Shown: positions 13,451 through 24,600 of the stretch, one piece after another | Numbering within the stretch: the first letter of the stretch is position 1 | How the letters are laid out: every line of letters starts with the position of its first letter | DNA from: Austropuccinia psidii | Lineage: Eukaryota > Basidiomycota > Pucciniomycetes > Pucciniales > Sphaerophragmiaceae | NCBI GenBank assembly: GCA_023105745.1 | Contig: JALGQZ010000011.1 | Location: 33,230,594 to 33,294,593, forward strand | Direction of reading: 5' to 3' | Length of the DNA stretch: 64,000 nucleotides | The notes under the pieces: generated by a model | What the model saw: only the letters and a program-made list of their open reading frames with translations | Databases searched by the model: none | What the model was told of the DNA's origin: nothing | Position numbers and translations under genes: made by a program

Positions 13451-13463
13451 TTCCCTCCCCCTA
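13451..13463 (-). other. Polypurine tract of element B
   Basis: On the minus strand the sequence AGGGGGAGGGAA directly precedes the 3' LTR start TGTGAGCC, the standard plus-strand primer position. Confidence 0.75.
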
Positions 13464-13473
13464 AAAAAGAATA

Positions 13474-14163
13474 TTAATTTTTAATATTGGTGTTTCTAGT
13501 GTGTCTGAATCTCCTGAGGAGTTTGGTAGCTTCTGGTATATCTTTTTCTTCTAACCATTCATCTTCACAAGCTGGGTCACTGTACCTAACAGGGTATTCC
13601 CTTACTTTCTTGGTTCTTAATTTCCTTTCTTTAAGAACTTTGGTAATTTTCTTAGTACCAGATGTCTCGATAGGAGGTATAACTTGGGGAATCTTAGTCC
13701 TCAAGGGAAATTTCTCAGCATCACTAGATTTATATGGCTTTATCAAACTCACTGGAAATGTAGGATGCTTATTGCTAAGTTCTTCAGATAACTCTACTTC
13801 AACAGAATTTTCTCCATGGAGGGCCTTAATCACAAAAGGTCCTTCAAAGGAGTCTTTCAGGTTTTTACATCCTTTGATGTTATTGAAGTTAGTGGTGGAT
13901 ACAAGAACTAGGTCCCCCACTTTGAAATCTGGAGTTGCATGTGATTTATCCCATTTGTCTTTAGCATATGAAAAAGAGCCCTCCATGCACCTTACTGCAT
14001 GCTTTCTAGCTTTGTATAGCATTCCTTTGAAGCTACCAGCTGTGGGATGTATTTCAATTAAGTCTTTCCTCAAGGAATCTTGGGGTAACTTGGGGTCCCA
14101 TCCTTTTTCTAGAATAGCAGGAGTTTGATTGGTACTGGCATGGATTGATGTTTTATATGCTAA
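13474..14163 (-). pseudogene. Element B integrase C-terminus and chromodomain-like tail
   Basis: This continues the pol frame after the TAA at 14164-14166. The stretch reads through an LAYKTS-type segment, a KWDKSH..PDFKVGD block, the GPF-type domain (EGPFVIKALHG) and a chromodomain-like region ending in LRRFRH just before the stop at 13474-13476. Compared with elements C and D, the TAA replaces a glutamate codon. The tail is thought to guide integration to particular chromatin. It is translated only if the two upstream stops are bypassed. Confidence 0.85.
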
Positions 14164-14436
14164 TTACAGTGCTGGCAATAGACTACACCAATCATGGGTA
14201 AATCCACCACAATCTTTGGATTCAAGGCCATATGCACAAAATCTTCTCACCATGTCCTCTAAGGTTTGGATCATCCTTTCAGCCAGTCCATCAGTTTGTG
14301 GGTGGTAGGCTGTAGAGAAAGACAGTTTAGTGCCAAATAATTGGTGAAGATTTGTCCATAGTGCTGAAGTGAATTTGTGATCCCTATCACTAATGATATT
14401 TGTAAATATCCCAGTCCATGACACTACTCTATTTCA
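14164..14436 (-). pseudogene. Element B integrase core, second half of catalytic triad
   Basis: It is in the same frame as the main pol reading frame but lies behind a TGA at 14434-14436 that stands where the related elements have tryptophan (DTALLI-W). The segment carries the second catalytic aspartate (ISDRD) and the catalytic glutamate (GLAERM), ending at TAA 14164-14166. The two stops split the integrase core into separate open pieces. Confidence 0.88.
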
Positions 14437-17400
14437 TATCAGAAGAGCTGTATCCATGGCTGTATCATCCTTGTGACATGGTAAAAAGATTGGAGTTTTA
14501 CTGAATCTGTCCACAATTACTAGGCAAGCATTATAGCTTCTGTCACCTCCTGGTGGTAGGCCAGTTACCCAATCCATATGGAAAATTTCCCAAGGTCTGC
14601 TTGGTTCTTGGATTTTTATCATATTTCTAAGTCTCTTGCCAGTGGATTTACTTGCCTTTTGGCATCTGTCACAGGTTTTGCAGTACTCTGCAACATCTTT
14701 CTGCCACATTGGCCACCATATGCAGGTTTTTACTTTCTCTCTTGTTCTGTCTTCAGACAGATGTCCTGAAAAGGGATTATCATGGCATTCTTTCAGTACA
14801 AGATTGATTAATGACCTGTCTACAACTTTCATGACACATGTGTGCTTGGTTCTATGGTAAATTATACCATCCAGTAGGTGAAATCTTCCTTCATCATAAG
14901 ATTTTTTCCATACTTCATCCAAGGCATGTATTAGAGAGTTGTCTTTACAGTCTTTGCCAAGTAATTGGCATAAGATGATACTATTCTTATCTTGAGTGTA
15001 ACTACTTCTGACTTCTTCAAAGAAGGTGGTGTTCAAGTCTGTAACACTTATTCCTTCTATTGGAATTTGTGGTGAAGCTTCTTCTGGCACATAAGCAGGA
15101 TTATAAATATTATTTGGTAATGGCAATCTGCTTAGTCCATCTGCATTCCTATGAATATTCCCATCTTTATAGACAATAGTCATATTGCCTCTGTATTCTT
15201 GTATGGCTATTTGCCATCTGAGCATATGTCTTTTGGGTGTCTTCATGTTCAGAAGTGATTTGACAGCTGTACAATCTGTTATTACCTCAAAAACACATCC
15301 CTCTAAGAAGTAGTTTAATTTCTCCAAGGCCCAGACAAGGCATAGACATTCCATTTGACTTGCTCCATATCTGGCTTCAGTTGGTTTGATTTGCCTGGAT
15401 ATGAAACATATGGGTCCTTCTACAGGTTTATCATTTATGATCTGAACTTGGTGAAGTGAAGCACCCAGTCCATCCCCTGATGCATCAATATACAGTTTGA
15501 AAGGTAATTTAAAGTCTGGAATCAGTAAGAGTGGAGCAGTGGTCAAGGCTTCTGTTAGAGACTCAAAAGATTTGACTCTGTCAACAGTCATTTCAAATAC
15601 TGTGTCTTTGTCACACAATTTATAAAGTGGTCTTGCTATGGATGCAAAATCTTTAATGTGTTTCCTGTAATATCCTGCAAAACCTAAGAATGACTGAATT
15701 TCCTTCTTATTCTGAGGCATGGGTTTTAGAAATACTGCTGCAACTTTGTTTTTGTCAATTACAAGGGACAAACCAGATACAACATGTCCTAGTGCTTTAA
15801 GTTCTTTAAATCTAAAATGAAATTTCTTCAAGGAGATTTTCATGTTTACTGATTGAATTTTTGTCAAGACTCTGGACAATCTGTACATGTGCTCCTCCCA
15901 AGTCTTGGAACAGATAATAATGTCATCAATGTAAATGATTAACCATCCCTCTGAGAGTTCTTCAGGGAAGATTTCATTCATAATTCTTTGGAAGTGTGAA
16001 GGTGAATTTTTGATACCAAAGGGCATCCTCAAGTATTCATACACTCCACAATGAACAATAATTCTCAAGTATTTTCTTGCTCTTGGTGTCACCACATTTT
16101 GATGGAATCCTTTAAGGGCATCCATAGTGGTTATATACACTGCTTGAGATATTTGAGTAAGGGCAATTTGGATTTTTGGTATTGGGTATCTGTCTGGAAC
16201 AGTGTAAGTGTCCAGAGCTCTAAAGTCCCCAACCATTCTGGATTTTCCATTATGCCATGCCACTATGACTGGTGTAGTTATTTCTACTTCTAAATTGTGG
16301 CCTACTTTTCTTATTACACCAAGGTCCAGAAGTTTTTTGATATGAATTTCTAGAGCTTCTCTTGATTTTGGACTTGCTAGATATGCAGGTCTTCTTAAGA
16401 GTGGTGGATAAGGTCTCTCAATATTAAGAATTATGTCAGCTTCATGACCAATAATTGCTCCTAGAGGTTCTTTGTCTGAAGCAAATGCTCCTCTGTGGTC
16501 ATACAAAAGGGAAGAAAGTTCATTTTCCTGTTTATCAGTCAGATGAAGGCTTATTTCAGCCTCATTTAACTGTTCAGACTTGAATTTCTCTAACTCTAAG
16601 TTGACTTGTGATACTTTGTTTACTGTAATTTGTCTTTTAAATGGTAAAAAGGCAAATTTTTGGCGCTTATTGTATCCAATAGTAAAGTATCTGTCTTTGT
16701 TGTTATGCAAATCTATCCCATACATTATTAAATAGTCATTTCCTAATATAAAATGGGTACTAGAGCAATTTTCCATAACAACAAATTTAACTGTGATTCT
16801 TAAATTCCCATTTATGTGTGGGAATATGACATTGGTCTCAAAGATTCCTAATACTTGCATTGGATTACTTGCACTGTTGAATTTTATACCATCAATTGGT
16901 AACAATTGGTCTTCAAAGTTTGGTACACAAGTCTTAAGAAAAGATTTTCCAACACAAGAGAAGAAGGCTCCTGGGTCAAGAAAAGGTTTGGTGGGCTTGT
17001 TGTCAATCACCACTTCTGTTATACAGGAGTTACCAGCTGTATAGCCTTTTCCTCTGTTTTGTTTTGTTTTCATAAGTTGTGCATCTTGAACTTTTGATAA
17101 GTCAAGTTGGCCATTGCTCAATTGTGGCAAGTGGGAATAAGATTCCATGATGTCAAATGTGGCATTGATATTTTCTATATCTTTTGAAGATTCAGAAAAT
17201 ATTGATGACTTATCATCTGAATTGTCTTCAATTATGTCATCCTTTTCAACATCAGGTTCCTTTTCAATATCAATTTCATTGATTTTTCCCTTCTTTGGAC
17301 ATGTATTGGCTAAATGGGTGGTGCTTTGGCAAATATGGCACTTTCTGACTGTATCTGCAGATTTATACTTCATATTATTAGAATTTTCTTTGGGGTTTTT

Positions 17401-18147
17401 GTTCACAGAATCTTTCCAAGGTGTATTAAACCCTGTTTTGAGATTCACCCTACTAGAACCAATTTTGGTTCTGGTGGTTACTTCTTCCAATATATTGATA
17501 ATATCCTCTGCTGAAGATTGTTCAGTAGTCCTGCTTTTGATAGCATGCTCTAAGTCACCTCCACATTGTCTCAGAATTTTTCTATGGATCATAAATTCTG
17601 ACATGTCAGCATATAATGCTGTTAATCTGTATTTTTGTTGGCAAAACCATGGTAAAGCTTTGTCTTTATCAGCATTAAATTTGGCATATTCAAAGGCTGT
17701 TTCAACTTTAAACCTCCAAGCATCATTTTCCCATTTGTTAATGATTTGGGTTTTCCACCAAGTCCAACTCTGGTGTCCATGTGCTTGTCTTATTTTGATG
17801 TACCATCTGTGAGCTGATTTGGTAAACAAGGTGTTAAATCTTGCTGTTACCAATCTGTCTGGTAATTCAAAATCTTCTTTGATCATGTCAATACCTCTAA
17901 TGAATTCCATATGATCATATTCTCCTTCACCACTGAAGTGAGGCCATTCTTTAAGTTTTGTAACTTCTTTCAAGAGTGCTTGGCCCATTGATGGTTCCAA
18001 GTTATGAAAAGGAGTGGATAATTCATTTTTTAACTGTGAATTATCAGGATCCAATACTTGTGGATTTGGAATTCTTGTGCCCTCATTTTGATTCAGAGGT
18101 GTAGACATTCTTGGTAAGGTGTTCAGTATTTGTTCAAGATCATTCAT
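14434..18147 (-). CDS. Element B Gag-Pol core: capsid, NC, protease, RT, RNase H, integrase N-terminus
   Basis: This 1237-residue open frame is the core of the polyprotein. Domains in order: retrotransposon gag/capsid-like region (about 65-240, with a [12 protein letters not shown] signature); CCHC zinc knuckle C270, C273, H278, C283; aspartic protease with D391-P-G-A in place of the usual D-S/T-G; reverse transcriptase with D676 and the YIDD box 739-742; RNase H with D888, E933, D958 and a NADGLSR end near 1001-1007; integrase H2C2 zinc finger (H1122, H1129, C1159, C1162) and the first catalytic D1192. It ends at TGA 14434-14436. The methionine at 18147 is internal: the frame continues upstream through TAA codons at 18178 and 18232. 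Identification is secure; present-day activity is unlikely. Confidence 0.95.
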   Translation of the reverse strand: MNDLEQILNTLPRMSTPLNQNEGTRIPNPQVLDPDNSQLKNELSTPFHNLEPSMGQALLKEVTKLKEWPHFSGEGEYDHMEFIRGIDMIKEDFELPDRLVTARFNTLFTKSAHRWYIKIRQAHGHQSWTWWKTQIINKWENDAWRFKVETAFEYAKFNADKDKALPWFCQQKYRLTALYADMSEFMIHRKILRQCGGDLEHAIKSRTTEQSSAEDIINILEEVTTRTKIGSSRVNLKTGFNTPWKDSVNKNPKENSNNMKYKSADTVRKCHICQSTTHLANTCPKKGKINEIDIEKEPDVEKDDIIEDNSDDKSSIFSESSKDIENINATFDIMESYSHLPQLSNGQLDLSKVQDAQLMKTKQNRGKGYTAGNSCITEVVIDNKPTKPFLDPGAFFSCVGKSFLKTCVPNFEDQLLPIDGIKFNSASNPMQVLGIFETNVIFPHINGNLRITVKFVVMENCSSTHFILGNDYLIMYGIDLHNNKDRYFTIGYNKRQKFAFLPFKRQITVNKVSQVNLELEKFKSEQLNEAEISLHLTDKQENELSSLLYDHRGAFASDKEPLGAIIGHEADIILNIERPYPPLLRRPAYLASPKSREALEIHIKKLLDLGVIRKVGHNLEVEITTPVIVAWHNGKSRMVGDFRALDTYTVPDRYPIPKIQIALTQISQAVYITTMDALKGFHQNVVTPRARKYLRIIVHCGVYEYLRMPFGIKNSPSHFQRIMNEIFPEELSEGWLIIYIDDIIICSKTWEEHMYRLSRVLTKIQSVNMKISLKKFHFRFKELKALGHVVSGLSLVIDKNKVAAVFLKPMPQNKKEIQSFLGFAGYYRKHIKDFASIARPLYKLCDKDTVFEMTVDRVKSFESLTEALTTAPLLLIPDFKLPFKLYIDASGDGLGASLHQVQIINDKPVEGPICFISRQIKPTEARYGASQMECLCLVWALEKLNYFLEGCVFEVITDCTAVKSLLNMKTPKRHMLRWQIAIQEYRGNMTIVYKDGNIHRNADGLSRLPLPNNIYNPAYVPEEASPQIPIEGISVTDLNTTFFEEVRSSYTQDKNSIILCQLLGKDCKDNSLIHALDEVWKKSYDEGRFHLLDGIIYHRTKHTCVMKVVDRSLINLVLKECHDNPFSGHLSEDRTREKVKTCIWWPMWQKDVAEYCKTCDRCQKASKSTGKRLRNMIKIQEPSRPWEIFHMDWVTGLPPGGDRSYNACLVIVDRFSKTPIFLPCHKDDTAMDTALLI

Positions 18148-18231
18148 TTTACTGTTGCTACACCTTTGGGAATTTCTTTATTCATGTTGGAAGCCTTGTA
18201 TCAAATTTATTACTTCAATTTTATACATGTC

Positions 18232-18738
18232 TTATTTATGTGTCAGTTCTTGCCATAACTCTGTCTGTCTTGTATTATCAGCACTGACTTGATTCAATGT
18301 CATTGATAATTTTGATACTTCTTCTTGTGAAGCATCAAAACACTTTTTCAAGGCAATGGTATATGTCTTTACTTCAGTAAATGAATTTGAAATGTCATCA
18401 AGGACTTTCTTGTTATCTGTTTTGATAATATTTATGGCTTGTTTAGTTCTTGTTTCAATTATGTCATCAATATTGAATTTAGAATATTTAGCTGTTAATT
18501 CTTTAATAATGGCAGATTGTTCATTTATTTTATTTCCAAAAGAATTATTATTATTGGAAATTTTAATTGTTCTTAAAACTTTTTCAAAACACATAAGTGT
18601 TTCATTAATTTGGCACAGACTCAGGTTGTTTGTTTTAATGTTGTTACAAATGGTTTCATTTTTATCAGAAAGATGTTTTTTCACGTCATTTATAGCATTA
18701 TACAACTCTGGGATGGAATCAAATATATCAGAAATCAT
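18232..18738 (-). pseudogene. Element B Gag coiled-coil segment
   Basis: This 168-residue segment is in the same frame as the pol core, rich in Asn, Ile, Lys and Glu with heptad-like spacing, suggesting a coiled coil for Gag multimerisation. Two stops (18232-18234 and 18178-18180) separate it from the capsid domain. Its ATG overlaps the stop of the alternative frame (sequence AAATGA), so reinitiation or -1 frameshifting could feed it. Matching segments with similar composition occur in C and D. No database domain is assigned. Confidence 0.65.
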
Positions 18739-19398
18739 TTCTGGAATCTTAATCTGGCTTCCTCCTTCTTCTGTAATTCCATCATGGTTTTGGCCATCTG
18801 AAATACCTTTTCCATGGCATCCTGCTGAATCTTTGGGATTCTGTAGCCCTGGCTGTAAGGTTTTGGGGCTGGTGCCTTCCCTTTGCCCTTGTTTGGAACT
18901 TGTGGCTTCTTTTTCATGTTGGAATTGCTGCTACTGGCCACTGGGGCTGTTTTTGGCACTTGCTTTGGTGGTGGAGGGTTGCTTTTCCTCCATTCTAGTG
19001 TCAAAAGCATCATGTTTTTCTTCTCCATCAATGGATGCCATCCATTGAGCAATTTGCAAGTGTTGGGATGGCCCAGGAATTTTCTCACAGTTAGGTAAGA
19101 ATTCATGCAATTCTTCTACAGGTCTGCAAGGATCTGGTACTCCTTGAATTGAAGTGCATTGTTGTATGCACAGTGGCTGGCTTTGTATATGTCCACAGAG
19201 GCTTGTTGTGGCGGTGTCAGCTCTTTTTGAAGGTAAAATGGTATTCTCAGCTTCAGAATTACCCATTTTAGTTGTTTGGAAGTCATCAACTGACCCTTTT
19301 CCTTCTGTACCTAATTGGCCTCTTCCATAATCACGTCTATTACCTTTTTGGGAGCTGAATGAGGGGTTATAGCTGGCTCCTGACCTGGTTGAAGGCAT
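18735..19398 (-). pseudogene. Element B Gag N-terminal region with two overlapping open frames
   Basis: Two frames are open. Frame 1 starts at ATG 19398 (MPSTRSGASY) and is in register with pol, broken by TAG 18931-18933, a CAG-to-TAG type change. Frame 2 is open from about 19106 to TGA 18735; it holds a GW-containing segment, a basic Lys/Pro region and a YRIPKIQ block. Compared with element D, the frame-2 peptide over the last ~38 residues is about 63% identical against about 42% for frame 1 (counted by eye), with conservative changes, so frame 2 looks like the constrained protein there. Upstream, frame 2 meets two stops before the domain. The region lies between the leader exon and the coiled coil. 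Confidence 0.6.
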
Positions 19399-19448
19399 AA
19401 TTATGGTTAAAAAGGCTTAAAATAGTAATTTTATGTCAAAAAACTTAC

Positions 19449-19646
19449 TATTGGCCAAATTATTAGCTTTCTGAAGGGTATTACTTATGTCCAAGTTAAT
19501 CAATTCAGAAGATATTGGTTCAGGTTGGTTATTTTGAGTCACAATAACAGTACTATCATGATCTGAATTAATAGGACTGGCAGGAATAATGCTGGTGACT
19601 GTTGAGGCTGTTTCAATGTTTTCTTGTCTTACCATGTTGTCAGACA
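19449..19646 (-). other. Element B putative leader exon
   Basis: A 198-nt stretch is bounded on the minus strand by a pyrimidine-rich acceptor (TTAATTTTAG at its 5' side) and a good donor (CCAATA|GTAAGT). The next acceptor, ACCAG at 19385-19389, lies 64 nt on. Splicing would remove 19385-19448, which includes the ATG at 19398, and join this exon in phase 1 to the alternative gag frame. Elements C and D show the same arrangement in the same phase. The encoded peptide is Ser/Thr/Asn-rich with no known domain. No transcript evidence exists here. Confidence 0.4.
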
Positions 19647-19854
19647 CTAAAATTAATGAAAAAGCCAATTAATTAAGTAAAAAAAGGTTATTTCAAAAAA
19701 GAAATAAAAATATAAGCCTCACTTATAATATGAAAAAAATTATGTTTTATGGATTTTTTGAATTATAAGTATTTTTTATATGTTTTTAAATTTTTCAATA
19801 AAAGAAAAAAGATTTAAAAAGAGTAAAAAAAATATGTCACAGGTAAAATATCAT

Positions 19855-19867
19855 GGCTGGGCCCCCA
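19855..19867 (-). other. Primer-binding site of element B
   Basis: On the minus strand TGGGGGCCCAGCC begins 2 nt after the 5' LTR. It starts with TGG, as needed to pair with a tRNA CCA end. Elements C and D have TGGGGGCCTGGCC at the same place. I cannot name the tRNA. Confidence 0.6.
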
Positions 19868-19869
19868 AA

Positions 19870-21654
19870 TGTAAGGTGTGGATATGAAACTTTGATTAAA
19901 AATCAAGTACTTTTCCTGTCCTCAAAATTTGTATAAGGTAAAAAATCAATTAAAAATAGTAAAAAATATTTTTTTTAAGAGAAAACACGCCAATTCTATT
20001 TTTCATAACTTTGTTAGTATAAAAAAATAATATTATAAACATTTATTGTTTTACCAACAATAAACATTTATCCAAAAATACTCTACAAGAGATATTTCTT
20101 CAAGAGCAATTTCAATTGGAATTAATTGAGCAAAGAGCTGCAAGCAATTAATTAAAGGACAAAGTCTTTAAAAAGAAAATCAAAGAGAAAACACGCCCAA
20201 AAGTGACCAGAGTGAATTTGGAAACAAAGTGACAAAGTTTACAGTGATGAAAGATGCTTTAATTCACTTTTGGGGTGGTTCAGGGGTAAAAATGATTATA
20301 AGAGTTACAAAAAATGATTATAATAATTTTTTCACGTGGTTAAAAGGATTGAAATGATTTAAAAATTGTGTTTGGAATATTTTATTGATTGGTTTAACAG
20401 TGTTTAAACTAATTAATAAAAGGAAAAGATTCTAACATGAAGAGAAAAGTGGGGCAAAGAAGACATTCTTTTATAGTCATCAATTCTCTTACTCCAAAAG
20501 TAAAGTTTACTCTTGTCAGTCGTGAAAAACAGTCTGACAACAGAAAAGCCAATTATGGCATCATTGAACCCTGGTTTAAGCCATTTTTAGCCATTTTAGA
20601 CCCTTAAATCAGCCATTACTATAGCAATACCAGGCCCAGAGCCTTCAAAAAACGTCAGAATGTGTGTCAGAGGCGTAGAAGCCAGTTAAAACTCTTTTTA
20701 CTATGATTGTTTTCTCTCAAGGGTAGTTTTACCCTCTTGGCAACAGCTAAAACTACCCCAGTTGGTATCAAAACCTCATCATCAATTGAGTCCACAGACC
20801 CTGTAACTCAATTCCAGGCCAAAAGTGATGAACGTTTGCATGAATTTTGACATCCCATGCCTGTCAGCAAGGATTTTGGGGGTCTAGCTCCCCCTTAGAG
20901 CTGGAGTTCCTTTTCCCCCCCAAATTTAATCTTTCCAATTTATTTTTCCTCTAATTGCTCATCATGTATTATACTGATAGTTTACATATGTAATTCAATT
21001 GAATTGTACAGCACAATACAGTAATAATTGATACCTCATATGTAAATCAAAGTTCACTTATGTAATACACGCCACATTTTGACATTTCAATTGAATTCAA
21101 TTGAAAATACTTTAATTCCTCATAACTTCTAAACTAAACACAACCCCTCAATTTTAACACAAAAATTGATGGTTACACCACATGTGGTGTGAATTAAATT
21201 GAAGTTTTGAGGATTTTCAATTTTTGTATTGAAAATACTAAAAACTTAATTTAAGCTTATTTAGAGTTGAGTTACAAGAATTTCACTCAGAGGTGACCCC
21301 ACCTGATTTTTTATGAGGAATCCAATGGTGAAATAATTTTTATATGTTTATTTATTGGATAAAAAGTTATAATAATTTTTATTTAACTTTTTTCCAAATT
21401 TATTTATTTTTTCACAATTTTGTTAAAATTTCATTTTTACTTAATCTTTTCAAGTATAAATGTAATTTTATAATTCCAAAATTTAATGTAATTTTATTTT
21501 TAAATTGTAATTAAATTTTTATATTGAAGATAATTTTATATTTATATTTTGATTTTCATTTTAATAATATAAATAAATGTATTTCATTTATATTTATATG
21601 TTAATTTTGTATTTGTGGTCTTTTGGGTATATGAAATTACCTCTAAGGCTCACA
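19870..21654 (-). repeat. 5' LTR of element B (1785 bp)
   Basis: It is the partner of 11626-13450 with the same termini, ending AAGGCTCACA before the AAAAT duplication. It would carry the promoter for the minus-strand transcript. The palindrome ACACCACATGTGGTGT recurs at 21175-21190. Confidence 0.93.
20468..20476 (-). promoter_or_regulatory. TATA box in element B 5' LTR
   Basis: CTATAAAAG on the minus strand is conserved in the other two B-family LTRs. An ACGTCA half-site lies roughly 180 bp upstream in the transcript direction. Likely the core promoter, by motif only. Confidence 0.6.
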
Positions 21655-21659
21655 AAAAT

Positions 21660-24600
21660 CATAGAGTCTTTATTCTCACAAAGAAAACTAGAAAGAAAAA
21701 CAAAATTTGTTTTCCTGGAGAAATGTATGCATCACTTCTGGGCTGAATTCAAATATAACAAGAAAAGAAAACAATTTTTGTAAAAAACTATTTTTTCCTT
21801 GCTGCCTTTTGCTTTTAATTTTTATATTTTAGTTCTTGCTTTTTTGATTTTTCAAATATTCTTGATTATGTATATCTACATTTTTTTGATCTAAAGTTTT
21901 TTTTCTTCAATTATTCCTGTTTTTTAATAGTTAATTCACCTCTTCTTTTGAGTTTTGAATACAATTTGACCTTTTTTTGGATTTTTTTTATTTTTTTATT
22001 TGATGTTATCTTTATTTAATCTATTTTAAAATGTTTTCTTATTATTATTTTTGGTTTTCTTGTTTCAATATGAAGAATTTTTATATTTTTGATATTTTTA
22101 TTTCACTTTTTGGGAGGGATTTCATTTGAAAAGGCTCTTAAAAGTATCTCCATTACAATCCTTTCTCAAATGAGAATATTCTTTCAAGCAGTTCTCCATT
22201 ATATTTCTGTCATTATATTCAAATTTGTTTTATCTAATTTTACTTTGGTGATATTTTTTTCCTGTCTGTTAGCTTTTCTTCAAATTCGTTTGTTGAAGGT
22301 CTTTAATTTCTTGTGAAGACTATTTTAAGAAGAAATTATTTTCAGAGTCTTTTAATTCTTTTAAGGGGACAGGGAAAAGGTGAAGGTCTTCTCCTTAAAA
22401 TATTGTGTTGAATTTTTTTCATTAAATTGGTTTCCCATTTCTATTTCATTTGATTTTATTGATTGGTTTTATAAGTTATTTCAAGTTTAGCCCATCCTTT
22501 TGAAAAAGAAAAATGATTGAATAAAATGATGATAACTGCTTAAAAAATAAGCTCTTCACTGTAATTCATGATTATTGCAAAGAATTACAACCTGAAGCTT
22601 TCTTTTACTCAATTCTGATATTCCCAATATTTAACATTATTTGATCATGAAAAAGATTGATATGCCTGATTTGTATCTTTTGAAAAGAATTGAAAGTATT
22701 TTTTTTAAAAAACCTAATTTTTAGGTTTTTTTATTATGTGTATCCATCCCTGAACCTACACTTGCAACCTTGAGGGTGCTGTATGCAAATAATATCCTTA
22801 ACATTTTCAAGTTATTCCTTCTTCCACAAATTATAAGCTATAAGGGAGTAAATAATTTAGTCCAATTTGGTAATAAAAATTTTTCAAAGAGAAATTTGAA
22901 TTTGTTATTTAATGAAAAAAAGACAACAGCAAGCTTACAAGTATTTGTTTTAATTTTTCAAATTATATGGGGATTTTGGAGAATGACTTTCATTCTATCA
23001 ATGAATATGAAAAATTTGAAGGGGGTCATTATTATGGCTCAGGTGGATTTTGATTTTTTTAAGATACTTGAGGGTATGAGGTATATTACTCTTTAATAAT
23101 GAATTTTCAAAATGGTACAAAATGTTTTCTAATTTTGTTTTCATTATATGTTTTGGGATTTGGAATTAGAATGCCATCCCTTTATCAGTTTTTTGAGTGA
23201 TTTTACAAAGTAAGATTTCGTCTTTCAAGAGTATTTTTCTATCAAAGATTCATAATGGAGCTGTTTTTATAATAAATCATATTTGCTTCTACAATCAGAA
23301 TTTTCCACTCATGAAGTATTTATTTTTTGAAGAAAACTTCTTTATCATGATCATTTTGAAGGTCATTACTGAGGGAAAGTTGTAGAGTTTACTTAGTAAT
23401 CAAATGCAGCTTATATTCACCAAAAGAAAAATGTATTTATCATGACATGAACAATCTGAATAATATGTGGTATTTTTCCTATATTCAGATATTAAGCTTA
23501 TGAGAAGCCTTTTTTTTTATCAAATTTAACAAAATGATGAAGCAAAAAAAATTGTCTATAAAATTCAGGAACTTTCCACCTTTTTTCCCAAAGATGAGTG
23601 AAAATAAAATTGGACTTTATGAAATATTTCCAACTTATAAAATAAATATGATTAATAATATTTCACTTTCTTCTTAGAAAAGGGTAGAAACACTTGGAAG
23701 AATACTTAATCAAATATTTCTAAAAAGGCTATATACCTTATATTCAAGAAAGATTTCCCAAAGAAACAATCAAGGTTACATCAATATGAAAAAAATTGAT
23801 GAGCTCAAAAAAATTAAAAATTAAAAACCAATTCAATCATCTGTATCATAAATTCCTTATTAAATTTATTTTTATTGGAATTACTATTCTTTACAGTAAT
23901 GAAAAAGAGAAGAGGTACCTTTTAGGGAAAAATATTTTGTGCTTGAAATATTATGGTTGAAAAATCTCAAGGGAAAGTATAACTTAAGCTCTATTTGAAT
24001 TTTTCTATGATTTATTTTAATTTAGTCTATATATCCTTGATGAACTTCATATTTCTAATGAGAAGTGCTATGGTAATTATATCTTACCCATTTATTTCAT
24101 ATCAGATCACTTCCCATAAATCTCTTGCACATTGTTTTTTTTCAAATTTTCTTTCAAAAATAATAAAATGAAATTAAATAATTTGAATTATTTCTCAAAA
24201 ATCTTTTCTTGGATCTTTTGAATTCTATTTTAGTTACATAAGACTACTAAGCAATATTATTGTTATTTCTTAAATGATGCAATCAATTGTTTCTTAAATG
24301 CAAAGAACCTCAAATTTTTAATCCTACAAGCTAGATGTTTTCATTAATTTTTTTAATTGAATACTTCTAAAAAACATCCATTTTTAGAAATTTTTATAAA
24401 TAAATTCAAGAAAAAATTTATTCCATTTTTTTTTATCAATTTTGTGTAAAAAATAAACAAAATTTGAAGATAATAATCTTAATTCTTATTAAAAGAACCT
24501 TTTTCCAATTTTTTTCCATAAAATAGGTTTTCATAAAGCAAATATTCAATGGTAAAGTATCTCCATAAGGGATTGTTTTTAATTTATTTAAGAAATATAT

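Larger units (their letters stand above)
11626..21654 (-). mobile_element. Ty3/Gypsy LTR retrotransposon, element B (near full length, 10.0 kb)
   Basis: The element has two LTRs with TG..CA ends, a primer-binding site, a polypurine tract and a Gag-Pol region. It is flanked by a perfect 5-bp target duplication AAAAT (11621-11625 and 21655-21659). The LTR copies differ by a few percent by eye, including a ~20-bp indel, so insertion is not recent. Five in-frame stops (18931, 18232, 18178, 14434, 14164) make it non-autonomous as it stands. The integrase-then-chromodomain-like order places it among chromoviruses of the Ty3/Gypsy group. Confidence 0.93.

Noticed and set aside
17147..17812. 221-codon plus-strand frame inside element B
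   Set aside because: It is antisense to the capsid and zinc-knuckle coding region and has no independent features.
22770..23385. Frames of 60-108 codons in T-rich sequence
   Set aside because: Phe/Ile/Asn/Lys-rich composition follows from base composition; no family resemblance.
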